DNA of 64,000 bases, taken from positions 21,514,001 through 21,578,000 of the forward strand of contig OZ234494.1 of assembly GCA_965153455.1 (NCBI GenBank). Direction: 5' to 3'. The translations under genes and the position numbers were made by a program. Below, one piece after another: positions 1 to 10,384 of this stretch. The stretch is from Sphagnum compactum (lineage: Eukaryota; Bryophyta; Sphagnopsida; Sphagnales). The first letter of the stretch is position 1. The number at the start of each line of letters is the position of its first letter. The notes under the pieces were generated by a model that saw only the letters and a list, made by a program, of their open reading frames with translations, did no database searches and was not told the DNA's origin.

Positions 1-1069
1 GATTTGGAGCTAAGTTTCATATTCCATCTTGTTACTGTAAATTGATATGAAAGTTTTAAGAACTTTTTAAAATGTTTTTGCTTGCCTATTGAAACCTATT
101 ATGGAAATCTGGAAATAAATTATGTAATGGTGTAAGTTATATACAAATTCCACCTGGCTGATCAATGATTCTTTGGGTGAATTACATACTTTTAAACCTT
201 AAAAATCTAATTTCAACTTACCTATAAGGCTTGGGTTTTTTAATTGATGAAGTGTCCCAAAATCCATCAAAATTTAGGAGAAAAATATTAAATATCACAA
301 GAATTTTAGGACAGATTCCAATAGGTACACAAGAATGTTTAATTTTCTTTATTTCAACATCTGATTTGTCTAAAATTTCCTGTGGCGGTCATCATTTGAG
401 GCCTCTTTCCGTTGGTCTCCTCTGACCAAAGATTCTACCCCCCACAAGAGCTTTCCATTACATTTGTTCCATCTAATTAATTGAGCTCACAATCGTCACA
501 AAGCTTTACATGTCAAGCATTGATCAAATGCAGAGCTCTGTGAACGTTGAGTCCACCTGAGAATCATTAGAGAGTGACACCTCTTATCCTCTTACATGGG
601 ATCATATGTTCTTGCAAGTTCCCTTACAAGCTCCCTACATATGAACTATTCCTAACATTAATTATGTAAGAAATTTTCCTGCCTAGATTTAGCTCTCCCC
701 ATTGGATCCTGCTTGTCCATGCAGGCAGAAACAGTACCCCATTTCACTGGGCTTCAGTCTAGACTTTGATGAAATCAGCCTAATGGAAAGAGACCATTAG
801 AAGCTCAGCTACACCAAAAAAAGGGATTTCTATTAAAGAAAACACTGCTACTGACTGATGGATTTAGATCTTGCCACCCATCGACTCCCAAGAGATTGAA
901 ATCTTGCAAGCAGATAATGCTTTTCTCTGCATTGATGAGACTGAAGTTGGAGGGTATGGGTATGGAGACTTACCAATAACTATCAACACATGTGGAAATG
1001 CGAATTTCCATTGCGTTCGTCGCCCACATGCAACTTTTTTCTCCTTTTAGTGTAGGTTAAAGCCCTACG
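1..1069. other. gene-free stretch
   Basis: No open frame on either strand resembles a known family, and I see no RNA gene. The sequence is mixed in composition and not obviously repetitive. Confidence 0.5.
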
Positions 1070-1147
1070 TCAAGGGCATTACCAAAATAAGGGTGCATGA
1101 GGCGATAGCTGAGCTGAGTGTAGGCCTGATTTTGGTAATGCCCTCGA
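1070..1147. repeat. short inverted repeat (23-bp arms, 32-nt loop)
   Basis: Bases 1070-1092 and 1125-1147 are inverted copies of each other at 21 of 23 positions; both contain the core GGGCATTACCAAAAT or its complement. Transcribed on either strand, this would fold into a hairpin with a 32-nt loop. It could be a small foldback element or a small-RNA precursor. I do not recognise either arm as a known plant microRNA. Confidence 0.7.
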
Positions 1148-3544
1148 CCACCAAGGGGTTTAAGAGACATGATGACCTGCCAGAAATTCAGTGGAGAAAC
1201 CAAGGCGAAACAGGAGAGGGGCATTATGAAAAACGAAAGGATGGTCATGAAACAGTTTTCTGTTGGGTTTCACTTCCTTCACTTGGCAGCTCCTTTGTCA
1301 CACAGTCATCCTGCGTTCAGCAGCGACACACACATCCCAAATGAAAGAAAACGACATACAGATTTCAATGTCATCAAACACCACCGCATCTCTATTAAGT
1401 GCTCTCTTTGTCTCCACGCCGTTGAGAGTAAACACTACCAGCAGCCAACAAAAAAAAAAAACATGCTTCCTTGCAAAATCCTCAAACCACTTTTTATTCA
1501 CACTCAAAACCCTAAAGTTAGAAACTTGCTTGTGAATGCTAGTTCACTGTGGCCATAAATGCGGATGGTGGCTCCAACTGGTTGACAGTGCACATGTAGA
1601 GTCTAGGGCCGGAGTTTTGGATTCAAGGCAGCAGGACTCTTGCTGAGGTAATGCATTAAAGTAGCTTGCTTTGAACTTTACTGCACATAAAATAAGCTCA
1701 CTACAACATCGTTCCTTTTATGCACAAAGTTAGAGTGTTCAAAACTTCAATGGATGTTCCATTAACCCCTAAAACGTCTGTCAAGAGCACTTAAGGAAGC
1801 CTGCTCTGTCAAGAGTATTTAAAAGGGACTCATTCGATACATAACTATTATGCTTTACTTTGGCGGCGGGAATTTGACTGAGATACTGTGCAGCACTTTA
1901 TTTTATTTTGGTCTTTTCTGCATCATCAGTGTGTATGTAGGTGGAAAAAAAAACTCAGTGACCAGATTCACGTGTGGCGAAAGCAGAAAAGTGTTGCAAA
2001 AAAGTTCCTCGCATTTGCAAGAGCCCTTGAGCGATCTTATAACAGAGTACACAGTTCCGTCTGGCGACACAGTCGTAAGCTAGATCTATATGAGCTGGCT
2101 ACTGTAACTCCAGTTCTATTTCTTTCTAGCTATGGAAACTATTTCTCACGTCAAAATTCTGGCGAACAGCAAAAGTTGTATGGCAATCCTGTGCACATCC
2201 ATCTATTCACCTCCAAAACTGACATAGAAATGAGGGGGCAGAAATGCAACAGAAAGGTTCAAGGCTCAAGCATGCTAGCCTTGATCATGGGTTGATTGAA
2301 CTTGTGACCACTTGATGCGAAACAATTTCAAGAGTGAAAACTTATGTGCATACATTGCAACAGCTAGCTGCAAGTGTGAGTTTAAGCAATTGCAGACTCT
2401 TTTCTTCAAGAATGAAATTGAATTGAAACAAGATTCATCTCAAACAGAACCTAAAATATCAACCATAACAACCTTTGCAAGTTTGAAATACTCTGGAAAT
2501 GAATGAGACAACAAATATTATGCATTGACACACATAAGGGGGTTTACAATGGTGAGGTTAACTTTGTCAAAGGCAAGGGCCATTACTTCAACCATGGCTT
2601 GAACATGATTTATGACTTCACTGTCAACTTGAATACACCCTATTGATCATCCACCTCCCAACCCAATAAAATTGCTCGAACTGTTGGAGGAGAGTTTTTT
2701 TTCTGGAATTGTCCACATGGACATGAAATGCAATAAAAACTTTTTAACACCAAATGTTGAAAAAATATCATCTTTCCTCAAATTGTAACCAATTGTCAGG
2801 GATAATCAATCCCCATGGCATCCAAAACTGATTACTCAAAAAATCAAGCATTTAACTTCAAAATCAATTCTTCAACCAGCCCTACCATGTAGCAACAAAT
2901 TCAGCCAGCTATGGATCAGTGGTTTTTTTATGAATGTGCTTTTCAAACTTCTATTTGAACAAATTAATAAATGCAAAGTTCAAGGGTTGAAGTAACATAA
3001 TGTTCAATATACATCACTTAACTTCCTTATCCAAAATCCCCTATTGTGTCCTAGTGTTAATCACTTCATCTATGCATGTATGTCATTTGCAAACTTTCAT
3101 GTGATTTGTGTTGAAATTCATACAACTTCCAAAGCTTTTTCATTTGAACCATTGAAAGTTGGTAATTTTTTCACAACTTTTAAAAGAATTCCACAATACC
3201 ATTGAATGTTGGCATGGGACCCCATCTACTAGTGGAAGGACTAGCATCACCAATTCTAGTGGTTGTGCCACTAAAATTCTCACATTTAGTAACACTTCCC
3301 CCTCCAACCCCTTGGTACAACAATTCCTTTTGGTGGCATGCACAATGGTGACCAAAAATGATGATGATGGGGAGGGAAGCCCCTTCACCCTGCAATGATG
3401 CCAATGTAAGGGGGTCACCAATGACGGTGAATTGCGATTCCCTTTGTTCTTTTGTTTTCATATTACAACTTCAACTATTGAAACAATAGCTATGGTTGTC
3501 ATTGTTGTTCCCACAACAAAATGAAAACAATGATAAGGAAGGTG
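1148..3544. other. gene-free stretch
   Basis: Only short frames occur and none has recognisable protein similarity. A region near 1.85-2.3 kb has several overlapping short frames without a convincing start or domain. Confidence 0.45.
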
Positions 3545-3569
3545 CCCCCCTCCCCCCCCCCCCCCCCCC
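3545..3569. repeat. poly-C tract (C6-T-C18)
   Basis: Six C, one T, then eighteen C in a row, inside AT-rich spacer. Such a run is prone to length error, so the exact count may be an assembly or polymerase artefact. Confidence 0.9.
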
Positions 3570-4979
3570 AGGCCTTTATTAATTATTACTGACAAGGTAC
3601 GGCCACTAACCTCAAGTTAAACTCTAAGAGGGGTGGCGATGGCAATTTTGTTGTTTGTTATCATTAGTGCTCCTTGGGTACACCTACTACCAATAAACAA
3701 GAAACCAAAAGAGATAGAAATAGAGAAGGGCCCCTTGTGGCAAGGCTTCTTCTTTTTTTTTTTCTCCTTTCAATTCCAAGGTATGTAAGTTCTATTTGGG
3801 TTCAACTTTTAAAGTATTTTTTGAACCAAATTTGATGTTGAAAACATCAGTTTCATGAAGCCATGAAACACCCCCCCCAACACAAATTTTTTTAATGCTT
3901 ACACAAAAATAAATTCAAAATTATAAACACATTGAAACAAAATGAAACTTTCACAATACTTGCCATACAAAATCCTTTACAAAGCACACAACCAAAACCA
4001 AAACAATGTTTAAATCAATAGAATCTAGTTATAACACAACACAATTAAATCAGACTTATGGTGATTCAAAAGATTTATTTACTTGCAAAAAGCAAGAATC
4101 CAAATCCAAAACACAAAATGGAATACACAAAACCATCATGTGCCATAATGGAATGTGCATAAAAACATAAAAACCTTAGAACAACAAACTTGTGTATTTT
4201 AAAATTTTGGGTTTATATCCCAAACATAAAATATCCTAAACCTAAATCACACTTGAATTAGTTCCAAACTAAAACACATTTAATTACACTAATCCAACTC
4301 AAGATTAACCTAATTATAACTTAACTAAACAATTTAATAGCATTTTTAACATCTCACATTGCAATTTTATGCCTCTAATGTTTTGTTAAAATATCTCATT
4401 TGCAACCCAAATGTTTTGCTTTGTTCTTAATTAAAAAACAAACCTTGTAGCTCACATTGTGGATAAACCTACCCCTTGCCATTAAACCCTTTGCCTAGGG
4501 TAATTTGGCTACTCATTTAATATAGAACTTTTATGTATGCACAATCATATGATTTTTTCACCTTATTTTTTTGCTTCTTTAAAAGCAAATCACATTGGGA
4601 ACCAAATAATTCCACAATTTACTTATGGTCAAATGGTTTGATGTGGATTTTAGGAGAGACTTTTAACACATCATAAAAAAAAAATTTAATGTTAACACAT
4701 CAACATCAAATGCACACCCAATCATTGGATTGGGTATAAATTCGGGAAAAGGAGGCCATATTCAACTAAGTGTAGGCTTGGGCCCACTATTAAAATTGTA
4801 AGATCGGGCAAACATGGTGGAATATGTCACATGGTGCAAAGAAGTGATGAACATACATTGTAAAAAAAATTGAAGTACTTAAAGATTGGAAAAAAAAAAC
4901 ATGTTGGAGATTTTAACACAAATGAAACTTAATCACATGTTCTCCAAGAACATAAAATGTTGCAAATTGAAAAGAACAC
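3570..4979. other. gene-free AT-rich spacer
   Basis: A- and T-rich sequence with many short runs and no credible coding frame or RNA gene. Confidence 0.5.
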
Positions 4980-5385
4980 ATAGTGGACCAATTGGAAAAA
5001 AATGGAACATACACAAAGGAATTGCAAACCTAATCACCTAATCACCATTTATTTTGTTTAAGGTTTGTTATAGATCAAAAACCCTAAACTAGTTTAACAA
5101 TTGAAAAAACATTGAAACATACACAAAGGAATTACAAACCTAATCAATTGATCACTAAGTTTAGGGTTTGTTGTAGATAAAAAATAGTAGACTAGTGGAA
5201 TGATTGCAAAAACACTAGAATACACATAATGGAGTTGTAAACCTAATGATTTAGTCATCAAGTTTAGGGCTTGTTGCAAATCAAAAACAACAAACTAATG
5301 GAACAATTTAAAAACATTACAACATATGCAACTTGGAGTTGTAAACTTAATACCTTGATCACTAGAATGTTTTGGTAGAAAAACA
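4980..5385. repeat. degenerate ~105-bp tandem repeat, four units
   Basis: Four diverged direct copies share the order 'acatacacaaaggaatt' / 'aaacctaatcac' / 'tttagggtttgtt'. The equivalent 'tacacaaag' point falls near 5010, 5120, 5221 and 5325, so spacing is about 101-110 bp. Divergence between units is considerable, so this is an old array with no coding potential. Confidence 0.65.
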
Positions 5386-5647
5386 GAATGTTGCAAAATT
5401 GAGAGTTGCAACTAACTTAATGTATGATCCTTCAATTTTGACATTACAACTTCCATCTAAGAACATGCCATCAAACTCTGATGATTATGAAAGGGAAATA
5501 TAATTACAATTGATACATGCACATCAACTAATTCGTTGAAATCCTATCAGTGGCATAACTTAAAAAAGAAAGTCCACTAATTCCTTGTAGAAGACTAATG
5601 TTTGAGAAGAATATGGATAAACTGTGATGTTGCCAAAATTTGTTAAC

Positions 5648-6182
5648 TTAAGCATCTCCACCGGTCCACTGGAAACTGGCCTGCACGCCACATTTGGATG
5701 AAGCAATGCACCACAGTGATGTGAAAGTCTGATTGGCTGGTCGCACTAATTGGCCCATGTGTAATCTTTACATGATTCCTCAGTGTATAATGTTTAATAT
5801 TCACAGTTTATGGGTGGGGAGGGAAAACTTTCAACACAAAATTTGGATGTGAAAACATTGCTTGCACGCCATTTTCTTAGAGCATCTCCACCCCAAAACT
5901 GTAAACAACTCTTTTCCGTTAAAGTAGAATAGTGTTTGAATGATCACTGTCCCCACCCACAAACGTCATAAAAGTCTCTTTTAACACTCAAAGACCATTT
6001 ATGTCTTTGCATCTGGACCAGTAATAGTCACTATCCAAATCCATAGTAGGAAAAAAAGACTTTGAAGGGGTTAAAATGATCATTGCAAAATGGACATCAG
6101 TACAGGAGCGCAGCAGGAATTACGCTATCCTGCTAAGATTTAATGAAAAGGGGTGTTTGCAGGCGTGCAGTGGAGATGCTCC
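5648..6182. mobile_element. MITE-like foldback with GAGCATCTCCAC ends
   Basis: AGCATCTCCACC occurs in direct orientation near 5652 and 5880, and its complement GTGGAGATGCTC lies near 6170-6181. The partner motif TGCACGCC sits near 5682 and 5863, with its inverse GGCGTGCA near 6160. Both left-hand copies follow TTA. No transposase is seen. The outer boundaries and the target-site duplication are not certain: left flank TTA, right flank CTA. GAGCATCTCCA-type ends are, from general knowledge, common in plant MITEs. Confidence 0.5.
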
Positions 6183-8047
6183 TAGGTTGTTCACATATAT
6201 TCGTCAAACTCTATACACCCTTCCCTCCATCAAAATGACCATATTTCCAAGTTGGTAGTTGGCATTTTATTGTATTTGGGTTAGTATTCAACGTAGTGTT
6301 GAAAACAACTTTTTGCAATCCTTTTTGATAAGCTATTTGCATGTTTGATTCCCAACATTGTTGGTTGTGGGTGGGGGGGGGGATGTCATCTCCTCTGCTA
6401 CTTCCACTTTTGGTTCTGCCGCTTCAAATTGATTTGCGAATCAACGGTGAGGAGCGCCGGTTTCGCTCTGAAACAGGGACAGTAGACCCCGTTAACACCT
6501 GACGGAACAGAGCCTCGCCGTTACCCTCGAGTCCTGGGCGCGTTGCAAGGCGTACCGGGACTGCTCCATTAGTATAAAGCACATTCGAGTACCATACAAA
6601 TTTCTGTGTGAGCGAGTTGTTTTCTCTACCCCACCCGCTATCTGTTTCTTCGACGTTTGGACTTCCGTTGTCGATCAAGAACTTCAGCTTGTTACTGGGC
6701 TTCAACAACCTAGTGAGAAGAACAGATCCGGTATGAAAAATCCTGCACTATTTTAAACATTTTTCTGTTTGTTTGTTTGCTTGTTAAGTTTGTACTTCGT
6801 GGACTAACTTGCTAGCCGAAGACTGTAAGTTGATGTATAACAGTGTACTTACGCATGCTTCTTTGAAGAATTCTGTTGATCTGGCGGCAGTCAAAGAGCG
6901 TCTCTGAGTTTCCGGATCCTACAATTCCAATTCTTCAGGTCAGAAAAAAATTATTTGCATCGGTTGACATGTATGTATACCGCAGCCAGCTCCATCCGTA
7001 TAATCCAGTGCAGGTTCTAAATTGTTATCAACTGTTTCTCGTATGTGCGTGTTCGTTCATCTTGACGTAGTATCGGGAGTCCTAATATACTAGCTTGAAG
7101 ACGTACTTTATCATGTATCTAGATCGACTACGTGACTCTGTTCCGATCTGTTTCATTTGCGGATCATTTTGTTAGTCTTTGTGCTCTTACTTCTTTCCTG
7201 TCCCGCATTAATCCTTCGCATAGTCTTTGCAATAACATGTTGCTGACGGCTGTATGACGTGCGCTTGTCTGGTATGGCGTTCGATAATTATGAAATTTTT
7301 ATGCTACCTAGCCCACGTCGTCCATGACATTCGAAAGCGTAGTTGTAACTTGTAACGTCTAGCTCCTTGTTCCATCGAAGAGAATGTTTGAATAATCACA
7401 GCCTGACCTCGGCAAAATCAACCATGCAATGTACATGTTCCAAGCAGCTAGATTGTAAAATCGGTCAACTTACGTCACAACAATTCACTACAATTCCGAC
7501 TGATTATTGTTCTACCAGAGTCTGCCTGTTGTGACGATGTAGCCACGCAGAAATCTGACGACCTTACATGTGAAAAGTCGTGTTGATGATCTACCACATT
7601 ATGTTTGTGGCAGCTGTCGAGAGACGCTGATCAGCTCTACAAATTCAGGATCAGGTGCGGAGCTGGGTAGCCGGGCAGTGAATGAACATTACTGCGTGAC
7701 ATTCTGAATGCGAAGTTCTATCACCAAGATTTCTGATGTCCGGGACTAGGTACAAACCTACGATTACGGAACGCTAGTATCTGTCTTCGAGTGGCAGCGC
7801 ACTCCCTCGTCAGGTTTCTAAGGCGTCTATCCACTTCAGGAAGATACCATGATGAGTCTAGACTTGTGTGTGATTGCCTGCAGAATGGCCGTGTTTCTAT
7901 TCTAGTACATGAGATTTGTATCTTAACTTTGAAACGCTGCTGAATGTGATCAAATGTGCTTTGGCTTCAGATCCGTATTTCCTTTGGAAGCTGCGTCCAT
8001 AGGTGTTGCCTAGTTTACTGCCCTCACGTTATCACTGGTGACCAAAG
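6183..8047 (+). other. likely 5' region of the GTPase gene
   Basis: Composition changes here from AT-rich to balanced, matching the GTPase coding region that follows. No coding frame of interest is seen. A possible 5'-UTR intron is suggested by a GTATGA donor near 6731 and a TTGGCTTCAG acceptor ending near 7970. Inference only; no TATA box or start site can be fixed from sequence alone. Confidence 0.3.
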
Positions 8048-10384
8048 ATGGTGACAGTGTGTCTTGCGACATCTTCTCGAATCTCGAGCACCGACAGATA
8101 TTATCCCAATGAGAAGGCGGTACTGGAGCTCAAATGTCCCTTGTCCATCAGCGGTAACTGTGTGATAGACGTACCCAGGGAGTGGCACTGCCTGGATTGC
8201 GGATCTACCATTGAACATGGGTTTGATCACATGTTCTATTGTAAGTGCGGAGCAGGTCCTGCGTTTTCTTACTCCTTCAGGTGCTGTGATCTCAATCATG
8301 GACACGATTTTGCGACGTTTAGTCAGGCACAGATGGATGCGTTGTTGCCTCCGGATAAGCTGCAGGATGTATCTCATGATGAGGCCGCGAGTCAACTTGG
8401 CGCACTCTCTCAACTCGCAGCTGCCACACCGTACACTAGTGATTGTCTGGATGGATCAGCTCGTGATGACAAACAAAATCAATTGGGTACACCAGCTTCT
8501 GGAGCAGCTGTATCTAGCGATGACTGTCTAAACATTCTTCTGCTGGGAGAAACTGGAGTTGGGAAATCGACCTTCATCAACGCATTTGCCAACTACCTTA
8601 CCTTTGACAGTCTCGGTGTTGCGCTCCATGCAGGCGAGTCGATGCAGAGTTTGATATTCTCGCGATTTGTCACATCAACGCATGACGACGACAAAGAGGT
8701 TGTCACTGGAGAGCCTGACGAGAACGAAGGTGGAAGCACTGGAAGCAGCTTAGGTAGTTCATGTACCCGAAGTTGCCGAGCGTACTCGTTCTCGGTTGAG
8801 AACCGGAAAGGACCGTTAGCTGTTCTTGGCGGAAGTTCATGGGCCGCGATGGGAAGTACTCCTGAAAGGAAAGTGCGGTTGATCGACACCCCTGGCATTG
8901 GAGACACAAGAGGCTTTGACCAGGATCTCGAGAACATGAAGGAAATCGTAGCGTTCATCTCAGACTACGAGGTGCTGGATGCCATTTGCATACTCTTGAA
9001 GCCCAATGCAGAAAGACTTACACCATCCTTCAAGTACTGCATCGTCGAGCTTCTTGGTCGTCTTCACAAAGGTGCCGCTGACAACATCACGTTTTGCTTT
9101 ACGAACTCAAGGAGTACTATGTTTCGTCCTGGAGGGACTCGTAACATTCTCAAGGAGCTGCTCGCAGACATACCCCAAACCTCTGCCTTGAAACTGAACA
9201 AAGACACGATGTACTTCTTCGACAGTGAAGGCTTCAGGTTTCTGGCAGCTGCGAAAGCAGGTCTTACATTCTCGTATGAGGAAACAAAGATTTTTTCTTC
9301 GAGCTGGACGGAGTCAGAGTTCGAAGCGCTCAGACTACTACACCATATCCGAAAGCTTCGTCCACATTCCACAGCGAGCACGGTGTCTCTTAGCCATGTG
9401 AAAGACATGCTTGCAGCAATTGAATTGCCACTCTCAGAGATGTTAAGTGTCATCGATCGCAATCTGGAGTCTACTCGGCAACTGAAGCAAGACCTCTTCA
9501 AGCACCGTGAGGGTACTGTGAAGAAGATTGATCAATTGGTAGTCCAAGAGATCGTTTTCGAAGTGTCCGCCCTGGGACACCTAAGAACTATCTGCAACAA
9601 CCATGCTTGCAAAGGGAAAATCTGCCACGACCACTGTACTAGCAGTCAGACCGGAGTATACCTCATCGACAATGTAGCTGGGCTGCGATTTTGTAAAGCG
9701 TTCGACTTTTTCACGGCGATTTGTCGACATTGTGGATGTCACTACGCGAGTCACATCCGTGTAGCGACCGAGACAAGGGATGTGATTCGCGAACGGGTAG
9801 ATAAGGACGTCGCAGAAGCAATTCAGAAAAGATTAGGAGAAGAGGAAATCGCGGAACTTAAGATTCGAGTGCTTGAGAAAAGGGAAGAACTTCTGAAAAT
9901 TGAGATGAAGCAGGTAGTAGACGCTGCTGCACTGTTTGGTAGCTTCCTGGCGCAAAACTCCTTCGTAGTGTATCATCCCGCGACAGAACAGTACCTTACG
10001 GAGCAGATCAGGAAACTCAGTTTGCCACCGGAAGCAGACGCCAATGTCCAGACACTGGCGCGTCTTCGAGACATGCTGGTCTCCTACAATGAGCAGGTCG
10101 TGTTCTACAAAACCCAACAAAAGCGGAACATAGATGTCAATATTACTATCAAGGACGTAATGGACATGCTCCAAAAGCTTTACAAGCTTGAGGAGAATGG
10201 CAAGAACCTGAAGAAGGTGATGGATACCGTCAGGGAAGGATACAGAGTAGCCAAGCGAGAAGAAGTGAAGTTTACAGTGCCACAATCAAAGGCAACAAAA
10301 AATCTCTTGGCAAAAACTCTGCAACGAATGTCAAGATTTGTTGGCCATCATTTAAACGAGGACACTTCCGAGACCACGAAGTAG
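8048..10384 (+). CDS. Large GTPase, AIG1/septin-like G domain with Cys/His clusters
   Basis: A single uninterrupted ATG-started frame of 778 residues. An N-terminal Cys/His cluster (C48, C51, C65, C67, C79, C80, H84, H86) probably binds zinc. The G domain follows, with P-loop GETGVGKST at 167-175, a switch-II/G3 motif DTPGIGDTRG at 280-289, and TNSR at 352-355 where TKxD is usual in the G4 position. A second Cys/His cluster, C516 through the CRHCGCH stretch at 559-565, lies after the G domain. The C-terminal third is charged and helix-rich, probably coiled coil. Similar proteins (G domain followed by a Cys-rich block ending in an E/Y-T-R/E segment) are known to me mainly from fungi, protists and invertebrates; cellular role is unknown, perhaps immunity- or membrane-linked as in AIG1/GIMAP proteins. 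Lack of introns in an intron-bearing genome may reflect retroposition or transfer. The ORF is certain; function is inferred. Confidence 0.88.
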   Translation: MVTVCLATSSRISSTDRYYPNEKAVLELKCPLSISGNCVIDVPREWHCLDCGSTIEHGFDHMFYCKCGAGPAFSYSFRCCDLNHGHDFATFSQAQMDALLPPDKLQDVSHDEAASQLGALSQLAAATPYTSDCLDGSARDDKQNQLGTPASGAAVSSDDCLNILLLGETGVGKSTFINAFANYLTFDSLGVALHAGESMQSLIFSRFVTSTHDDDKEVVTGEPDENEGGSTGSSLGSSCTRSCRAYSFSVENRKGPLAVLGGSSWAAMGSTPERKVRLIDTPGIGDTRGFDQDLENMKEIVAFISDYEVLDAICILLKPNAERLTPSFKYCIVELLGRLHKGAADNITFCFTNSRSTMFRPGGTRNILKELLADIPQTSALKLNKDTMYFFDSEGFRFLAAAKAGLTFSYEETKIFSSSWTESEFEALRLLHHIRKLRPHSTASTVSLSHVKDMLAAIELPLSEMLSVIDRNLESTRQLKQDLFKHREGTVKKIDQLVVQEIVFEVSALGHLRTICNNHACKGKICHDHCTSSQTGVYLIDNVAGLRFCKAFDFFTAICRHCGCHYASHIRVATETRDVIRERVDKDVAEAIQKRLGEEEIAELKIRVLEKREELLKIEMKQVVDAAALFGSFLAQNSFVVYHPATEQYLTEQIRKLSLPPEADANVQTLARLRDMLVSYNEQVVFYKTQQKRNIDVNITIKDVMDMLQKLYKLEENGKNLKKVMDTVREGYRVAKREEVKFTVPQSKATKNLLAKTLQRMSRFVGHHLNEDTSETTK

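Noticed and set aside
6424-6708. 94-residue minus-strand frame
   Set aside because: No family similarity. It lies where the 5' leader of the plus-strand GTPase gene is expected.
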